A DNA stretch of 64,000 nucleotides, taken from positions 620,001 to 684,000 of the forward strand of contig RCZF01000001.1 in the NCBI GenBank assembly GCA_006438735.1. The letters run 5' to 3'. The notes beneath the pieces are model-generated. The model was not told the DNA's origin. It saw only the letters and a list, made by a program, of their open reading frames with translations, and did not search any database. This DNA comes from Sphingomonas koreensis. GTDB lineage: Bacteria > Pseudomonadota > Alphaproteobacteria > Sphingomonadales > Sphingomonadaceae. The stretch's first letter is position 1, and each line of letters opens with the position of its first letter. Shown piece after piece: positions 59,388 through 64,000 of this stretch. The position numbers and the translations under genes were made by a program.

Positions 59388-59645
59388 ATGTCGTCAAAAC
59401 CCGCGAACTATCTTCCTGGTTTCCCGCAATCGGACGTAAAACCCGATCCCGGCGTAGCGGTCGATGACTTCTCGAGCAGCTACGCCATGCGCGCGCTGAT
59501 GATCGTCGTCGGGCTCTATCTGTTGGTCACCGTCCTGGCGTGGCGGGCGGGGCTATGGTTGGCGCGACGCCTGCCGATCTCGCGGAAACCGCGCGCCACG
59601 CCTGTCCAGCATCCGCTTTGGGTGGAACCCGCAAGCATCGATTAA
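59388..59645 (+). CDS. Small membrane protein, unknown
   Basis: An 85-aa protein with one clear hydrophobic segment (AMRALMIVVGLYLLVTVLAW, about 33-52) and a basic cytosolic stretch after it. A GGAGG lies 9 bases before the ATG. No family recognised. It precedes the sigma factor gene by about 80 bp. Confidence 0.6.
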   Translation: MSSKPANYLPGFPQSDVKPDPGVAVDDFSSSYAMRALMIVVGLYLLVTVLAWRAGLWLARRLPISRKPRATPVQHPLWVEPASID

Positions 59646-59724
59646 GGCTTTGGGATCGACGCCGGCGCCGCCGCTGGCATCGCGAGGTAACGACAAATGC
59701 GCCGGCACCGGATAGACGGGTTGG

Positions 59725-60252
59725 GTGAGGCCCGATCCCGATCCCGAATTGTCCCACCTTTACGGCCATCATCGTGGCGAGCTGCTGCGGTTTCTGGCGG
59801 CGCGCACCGGCGACATGGCGGAGGCCGAGGACATCCTTCAGGAATTGTGGATTCGCGCCGGCGCCCAGCCGCCGGGCTCGGTCGAGCATTGGCGCGCCTA
59901 TTTGTTCAGAACGGCCAACAATCTCATCATCGATCGCCTGCGGGCCCGCCGCCGTCGCGCCGCGCGTGAGCGCGATTGGTCGGAAAACGTGCACGGGCCC
60001 ATTTCCGGCACCGATGAGGTAGCCGACCCGGTCGATACCGCCGACCGGGTTATAGAGGCGCGCGACGAGGCCCGCCGGCTCGCGCTGGCGATCGCCGCTT
60101 TACCGGAAGGTGCGCGCCGCGTTTTCGAGCTGCACAAGATCGACGAACTCAGTCATGCCGAAGTCGCCGTCAAGCTCGGGATCAGCCGCAGTGGGGTCGA
60201 AAAGCACATGGCGGTGGCGATGAAGCACCTGCGCGCCGCGCTGTTGGACTGA
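59725..60252 (+). CDS. FecI-type ECF sigma factor
   Basis: A 175-aa extracytoplasmic-function sigma factor. Region 2: LYGHHRGELLRFLAARTGDMAEAEDILQELWIRA; region 4: ALPEGARRVFELHKIDELSHAEVAVKLGISRSGVEKHMAVAMKHLR. Together with the FecR-like and FecA-like genes downstream it forms a surface-signalling set. GTG start. Confidence 0.92.
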   Translation: MRPDPDPELSHLYGHHRGELLRFLAARTGDMAEAEDILQELWIRAGAQPPGSVEHWRAYLFRTANNLIIDRLRARRRRAARERDWSENVHGPISGTDEVADPVDTADRVIEARDEARRLALAIAALPEGARRVFELHKIDELSHAEVAVKLGISRSGVEKHMAVAMKHLRAALLD

Positions 60253-60256
60253 GGCG

Positions 60257-61264
60257 ATGGCTGGACGAGAACGTCATCCGCATGGGGCAAATGGACAGGC
60301 TATGGACGACAGGGACACAGCAATCGTCGAAGCGGCCGTCGACTGGCAACAAGCGATCGCGCGCGGCGATGACGACATCGACTGGCATGCCTTCACCAGT
60401 TGGCTGGACTCCGATCCGCGCCACCGCACCATTTTCGACGAGGTTTCATTGATCGACGCCGGGATCGACGAGCATCGATCGGCGATTCGCACCATGCTTC
60501 ACCCACAATCGATCGAAGACGAGCAGGTCGTTATCGATTTCCGCCGACCAAGCGTCAAACGACGCTGGTTTCTCGGCACCGGCATCGCTGCGGCACTGGC
60601 ACTGACCTTCAGCCTGCCGCTTATCCATCCTCAAGGCGGGCCGACGACTTATGCGACGGGACCGGGGGCGACCCGCAGCCTTGCCTTGGCCGATGGCGTC
60701 CGAATCGAGCTTTCGGCCGACAGCGCGATCAGCGTGGGGTTGCGGCGGCGCCAGGTCACGATGCTTCGCGGCGCCGCTTATTTCGACGTGCGGCACGATC
60801 CCAGCCGCGAACTCGCCATTACCGCGGGCAGCTATCGCATCGGCGATATCGGCACGCGCTTCTCGATCGATCGAGCGGCCGATCGCGTGTCGGTTGCCGT
60901 GGCGCAGGGCAATGTAACCGTCACCCCGCCGAGCGGCGAGCGGGTGCGGCTGGCCGGCGGCGATCGACTGACCGCGGAGCGTAACGCGCCGGCGACGATC
61001 AGCCATGTGGCGCCCGACGCGGTCGCGAGCTGGCGCGAGGGCCGCTTGATCTACGACAATACGCCGCTCAGAAACGTGGCGAACGATATTAGCAGGTATA
61101 CGGGCAAGCGAATCGACCTCGCCGCGTCGCTGGACCAGCGTCGCTTTTCAGGAGTGCTGGTGATTGGCGACGGATCGCATCTGGTATCGGATCTCGCCGC
61201 CGTCACGGGTCTTGGGGTGGAGCGCGGTGGCGCTCGCACCGTGCTGTCTCCCGCACGCGGCTGA
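60257..61264 (+). CDS. FecR-like anti-sigma / signal transducer
   Basis: A 335-aa inner-membrane protein: cytosolic N-terminus with the FecR WQQAIARGDDDIDWHAFTSWLDSDPRH segment, one membrane helix (about 104-120), and a periplasmic FecR domain (TGPGATRSLALADGVRIELSADSAI, GAAYFDVRHD, GVLVIGD). It relays the receptor signal to the sigma factor 4 bp upstream. Met16 (60302) is an alternative start. Its 3' end overlaps the receptor gene. Confidence 0.92.
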   Translation: MAGRERHPHGANGQAMDDRDTAIVEAAVDWQQAIARGDDDIDWHAFTSWLDSDPRHRTIFDEVSLIDAGIDEHRSAIRTMLHPQSIEDEQVVIDFRRPSVKRRWFLGTGIAAALALTFSLPLIHPQGGPTTYATGPGATRSLALADGVRIELSADSAISVGLRRRQVTMLRGAAYFDVRHDPSRELAITAGSYRIGDIGTRFSIDRAADRVSVAVAQGNVTVTPPSGERVRLAGGDRLTAERNAPATISHVAPDAVASWREGRLIYDNTPLRNVANDISRYTGKRIDLAASLDQRRFSGVLVIGDGSHLVSDLAAVTGLGVERGGARTVLSPARG

Positions 61265-63569
61265 CGCGCGGCCGATCGCCGCAGCTCAGGCGGCGCAGGC
61301 CAAGCAGCAATTCGATATTCCCGCGGGACCCTTGCCGTCGAGCTTGGCGGCTTGGTCCGCGATCACCGGCGGGTCGATCGGCACCGGCAGTGCGCTGCCG
61401 CCGGTAACGACCCATCCCGTCCGAGGCTGGCTGACGCCCGCGGCGGCGCTCGATCGGATGCTCGCCGGAACCGGCTTTCGCGCGGTCGCCGTCACGCCCA
61501 ACCTGTTTCGCCTCGAACGCGCGCCGTCGCTGCGGCCGGTCCCGACAGGCCCGCCCAAGCCGCGCCGCGCTCGGCGGGCCGATCGCCCCGGCGCCGATAT
61601 CATCGTTACGGCGACTAAGCGGTCGGAATCCTTGTCGACGCTGCCGGTCGGCCTGTCGGTCGCGGAGCCGGACCGGGTTGCGACGGGAATCGTCTCGCCC
61701 GACAGCGGCACTGTGGCGAGTCAAATCGACGGGCTCGCCTTCACCAATCTGGGACCGGGCCGAAACCGCGCATTCATCCGCGGCATCGCCGACAGCCCGT
61801 TCAACGGGCTGAGCCAGTCCACCGTCGCGGTGGTGATCGACAACAGCCGGATCACCTATGATGCGCCCGATCCCGATCTACTGCTGCTCGATGTCGACCG
61901 TGTCGAGGTGCTCAAGGGGCCGCAAGGGCCGCTTTATGGATCGGGCGCGCTCGGCGGCATTTTCCGTATCGTCACCCACTCGCCCGAACTGGGCGTCGTG
62001 TCGGGCGCGGCGGCGCTGGTCGGCGAGGCCGGGGCACATGGCGGGCTCGGCGGCGGGGGCGATGCGACGCTGAATCTGCCGCTGGCGCGCGATGCGCTCG
62101 CGGTGCGCGCGGTCGGTTATTATCGTTCGGAGCCCGGCTGGCTCGATACGATCGGCGGCGCGCGAGACACCAATCGCACCACGGCCGAGGGCGGCCGGAT
62201 CGCGGTGCGCTGGACCCCCGATTCCGACTGGACGATCGATCTCGGCGGCATCCTGCAGTCGCTCAACGCGCGCGACAGCCAGTATGTCACCGGTTCGGCG
62301 GGGGCGCTGTCGCGCATTCATCCGGTCGCCGAACCGGCCGACAACGACTTCGCCCAAGCCCATTTGGACATTCGCGGGCGCGTCGGCGACCTGCAGCTGG
62401 TTTCGGCAAGCAGCTACATCTCCCAGTCGGTCGATTATCGGCTCGACGCGAGCGCTGCAGCGGGGGATTTCGGCGTTCCCGCGCCGGCACTATTCGCCGA
62501 TTACCGGCGCTATTCGATCATCAATCAGGAACTGCGGCTTTCGCCCGAGGCTCCGGGCCGGATAAACTGGGTCGCGGGGCTCGCTTATCTGCACGCCTCG
62601 AGCAGCCTAGACGGCACGATCACCGCGGCCGGCGTTTTGCCGCTCGCCGTCGAATCGATCGATCGCGATGTCGCCGAATATGCCGCGTTCGGCGATGCAA
62701 CCGTGGCGCTGGGGCCACTAGCCGTGACCGCCGGCGCGCGGCTGTCGCTCACCGATGCCGCCGACGAACGCGCCGAGTTGCTGGGGCAGACGCGCAAAGG
62801 CCAGCATAAGCTCGGATTCGCGCCAAGCCTGTCGATTGCGTGGCAGCCGAACACGGGGCGTTACGTGTTCCTGCGTTATGCCCGGGCGCTGCGGCCGGGC
62901 GGCCTGGCGCCTGGCGCCGGGCAAGCGCAGGGGCATTTCGATTCGGACGAGCTCGATAGCCTGGCAGGCGGGGCCCGGGCGATGCTCGGCGGCGACGCGC
63001 TGTCGCTCGCGGCGAGCGTCCATTATGACAGGTGGCACGACGTACAATCGGACTATCTGCTCGACAACGGCCTGATTTCGACGCGCAATGCCGGGCAGGC
63101 ACGGATCATCGGCGGCGATGCCAGCATCGCCTGGTCGATCGGCCACGGCTGGACTCTGAGTGCCGGGTTGAACGCCGAACAGGCCGAGCTCGTTTCCACC
63201 GCCGACGGCGAGCGGCTCGACGATCGCCGCCTGCCGGTCGTCCCCAATGTGACGGTGCGCGGCCTGCTCGGCTATCGTTTCGACATCGCCGACTGGACCG
63301 TTCGTCTGGCCGGACAAGGCAATTACATCGGCAGCGCGCGGTTGAGCTTCGATCCCGATCTCGACCGCCAGATGGGCGAGTATGCGGTGTTCGCGCTCAG
63401 CTCGACCGCCACTGCCGGACCCTGGAGCGTCACCGCGCGGCTCGACAATCTGTTCGATACCGCGGGCGACAGTTTCGCGTTCGGCAATCCGTTCTCGATC
63501 CGCGACGCCCGGCAATTCACCCCGCTGCGCCCGCGCACGCTGATCGTTTCATTGGGGTTCGATTGGTAA
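61212..63569 (+). CDS. FecA-like TonB-dependent receptor with signalling (STN) domain
   Basis: A TonB receptor of about 785 aa. After a signal-like stretch comes the STN domain (about FDIPAGPLPSSLAAW to FRAVAVTPNLFRLE) that talks to FecR. Then a TonB-box-like DIIVTATKR, the plug (RAFIRGIADSPFNG, VDRVEVLKGPQGPLYGSGALGGI) and a beta barrel ending LIVSLGFDW with C-terminal Trp. The TTG at 61212 overlaps fecR by 53 bp; an open frame begins at 61164. Cargo unknown, ferric chelate by analogy only. Confidence 0.9.
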   Translation: MGWSAVALAPCCLPHAADARPIAAAQAAQAKQQFDIPAGPLPSSLAAWSAITGGSIGTGSALPPVTTHPVRGWLTPAAALDRMLAGTGFRAVAVTPNLFRLERAPSLRPVPTGPPKPRRARRADRPGADIIVTATKRSESLSTLPVGLSVAEPDRVATGIVSPDSGTVASQIDGLAFTNLGPGRNRAFIRGIADSPFNGLSQSTVAVVIDNSRITYDAPDPDLLLLDVDRVEVLKGPQGPLYGSGALGGIFRIVTHSPELGVVSGAAALVGEAGAHGGLGGGGDATLNLPLARDALAVRAVGYYRSEPGWLDTIGGARDTNRTTAEGGRIAVRWTPDSDWTIDLGGILQSLNARDSQYVTGSAGALSRIHPVAEPADNDFAQAHLDIRGRVGDLQLVSASSYISQSVDYRLDASAAAGDFGVPAPALFADYRRYSIINQELRLSPEAPGRINWVAGLAYLHASSSLDGTITAAGVLPLAVESIDRDVAEYAAFGDATVALGPLAVTAGARLSLTDAADERAELLGQTRKGQHKLGFAPSLSIAWQPNTGRYVFLRYARALRPGGLAPGAGQAQGHFDSDELDSLAGGARAMLGGDALSLAASVHYDRWHDVQSDYLLDNGLISTRNAGQARIIGGDASIAWSIGHGWTLSAGLNAEQAELVSTADGERLDDRRLPVVPNVTVRGLLGYRFDIADWTVRLAGQGNYIGSARLSFDPDLDRQMGEYAVFALSSTATAGPWSVTARLDNLFDTAGDSFAFGNPFSIRDARQFTPLRPRTLIVSLGFDW

Positions 63570-63649
63570 ATATTTGTCGGCGCCGACTGCGGCGCCTGTC
63601 TGCCCGCGCCGTCATATCGGAGTATGTGGGTAAGCAATTCGAATCGATC

Positions 63650-64000
63650 ATGACCGTGCCGATCGCCGACAAGACTTTTGCCCCTGCGATCGCTTTCCAT
63701 TCCACCGCTCCTTCCGGCCTGATTGCCGGCACGCTGCCGGCAATCGGCCGACGCTGGACCGGTCTGGTCAGCAGCCTCATTTCGCTCGCGATCCTGGCCG
63801 TTGCGCTGCTCCAGCTACGCGGGACGCCGGTGGCGCACATTCTCTCGCTGGTGCCGCTGGGCATCGGATTCTGGCTGGTGTTTGCCGTCGCCTATCTCAC
63901 GACGCCGGCATCGGAATGGGTGATCTATCGACGCTTGTGGGCGCTCCCGCCAGCCGGGTTCGTGGCCTTGCTGCGCAAGCGCGTGGCCAACGAAATCCTG
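63650..64000 (+). CDS. Membrane protein, cut by the window edge
   Basis: An open frame from ATG 63650 (or GTG 63626, in frame and near GGAG) runs to the end of the window without a stop; 117 codons are visible. Two strong hydrophobic helices (SLISLAILAVALLQL and ILSLVPLGIGFWLVFAVAYL) are followed by EWVIYRRLWALPPAGFVALLRKRVANEIL. The pattern is reminiscent of lysylphosphatidylglycerol-synthase-type membrane domains, but not enough is visible to name it. Confidence 0.6.
   Translation, partial: MTVPIADKTFAPAIAFHSTAPSGLIAGTLPAIGRRWTGLVSSLISLAILAVALLQLRGTPVAHILSLVPLGIGFWLVFAVAYLTTPASEWVIYRRLWALPPAGFVALLRKRVANEIL

Overview
This window looks like chromosomal DNA of a Sphingomonas-type alphaproteobacterium (Sphingomonadales). 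It is GC-rich throughout and carries a circularly permuted, two-piece tmRNA gene of the alphaproteobacterial kind. It also has an NDUFS4-like complex I subunit, and long-chain polyprenyl diphosphate synthase, DXP synthase and heme A synthase genes of aerobic ubiquinone-based respiration. Two large TonB-dependent receptor genes and a FecI/FecR/receptor set fit the sphingomonad lifestyle. The species assignment is inference from gene content; no marker rRNA is present.

Layout. Positions 1-17.5 kb are mostly housekeeping: secG-pyrG, a cupin gene with an apparent ATT start, tRNA-Arg(CCG), nth-dapB-chorismate mutase, polyprenyl synthase facing a CDF metal exporter, a secreted cyclophilin, the helicase hrpB (with an inverted-repeat element inserted in frame), an NDUFS4-like gene, a Nudix-TPM-TPM-LemA operon, mscL, a 31-bp-arm hairpin, an Rrf2 regulator, permuted tmRNA, glutamine-dependent NAD synthetase, a Mop/ModE pair and tRNA-Leu(CAA). 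From 17.7 to 19.3 kb a TetR gene and an atypical SDR gene diverge from twin palindromic operators.

The 19.4-41.4 kb region is a glycan-uptake and N-acetylglucosamine island. It holds a flavin-dependent tryptophan-halogenase-like gene, a 1040-aa TonB receptor with a strong terminator between the two, a divergent JmjC/cupin_8 gene, a secreted GH2 enzyme with an N-terminal LamG-like domain, a secreted type-B carboxylesterase, an SGNH hydrolase, a complete GlcNAc-type phosphotransferase system made of only two polypeptides (EIICB plus EIIA-HPr-EI), nagA, an SIS-type deaminase, a GH20 hexosaminidase and a GntR regulator. Taken together they could import an oligosaccharide across the outer membrane, trim and deacylate it in the periplasm, import and phosphorylate GlcNAc, and feed it to fructose-6-phosphate. 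The catabolic operon has a good sigma70-like promoter and, just upstream of it, three half-sites phased at exactly 11 bp.

From 41.4 to 64 kb the window returns to core genes: a DUF2842 gene, 5-formyl-THF cyclo-ligase, a 6S RNA candidate, zapA and a 61-aa companion, gap-MOSC-pgk, a TlpA-like thioredoxin, a phosphoesterase, rplM-rpsI, ctaA, MerC-zur, a GNAT gene and dxs. A MazE/VapB-VapC-type toxin-antitoxin pair with its own inverted-repeat operator follows, then tlyA, tspO, a ubiK-like gene, ybjN-proC, hemerythrin, marR, ilvE and tRNA-Gln(TTG). The window ends in a FecI-FecR-FecA signalling receptor set and the start of a membrane protein that runs off the edge. No CRISPR array, transposase, integrase or rRNA gene was seen.
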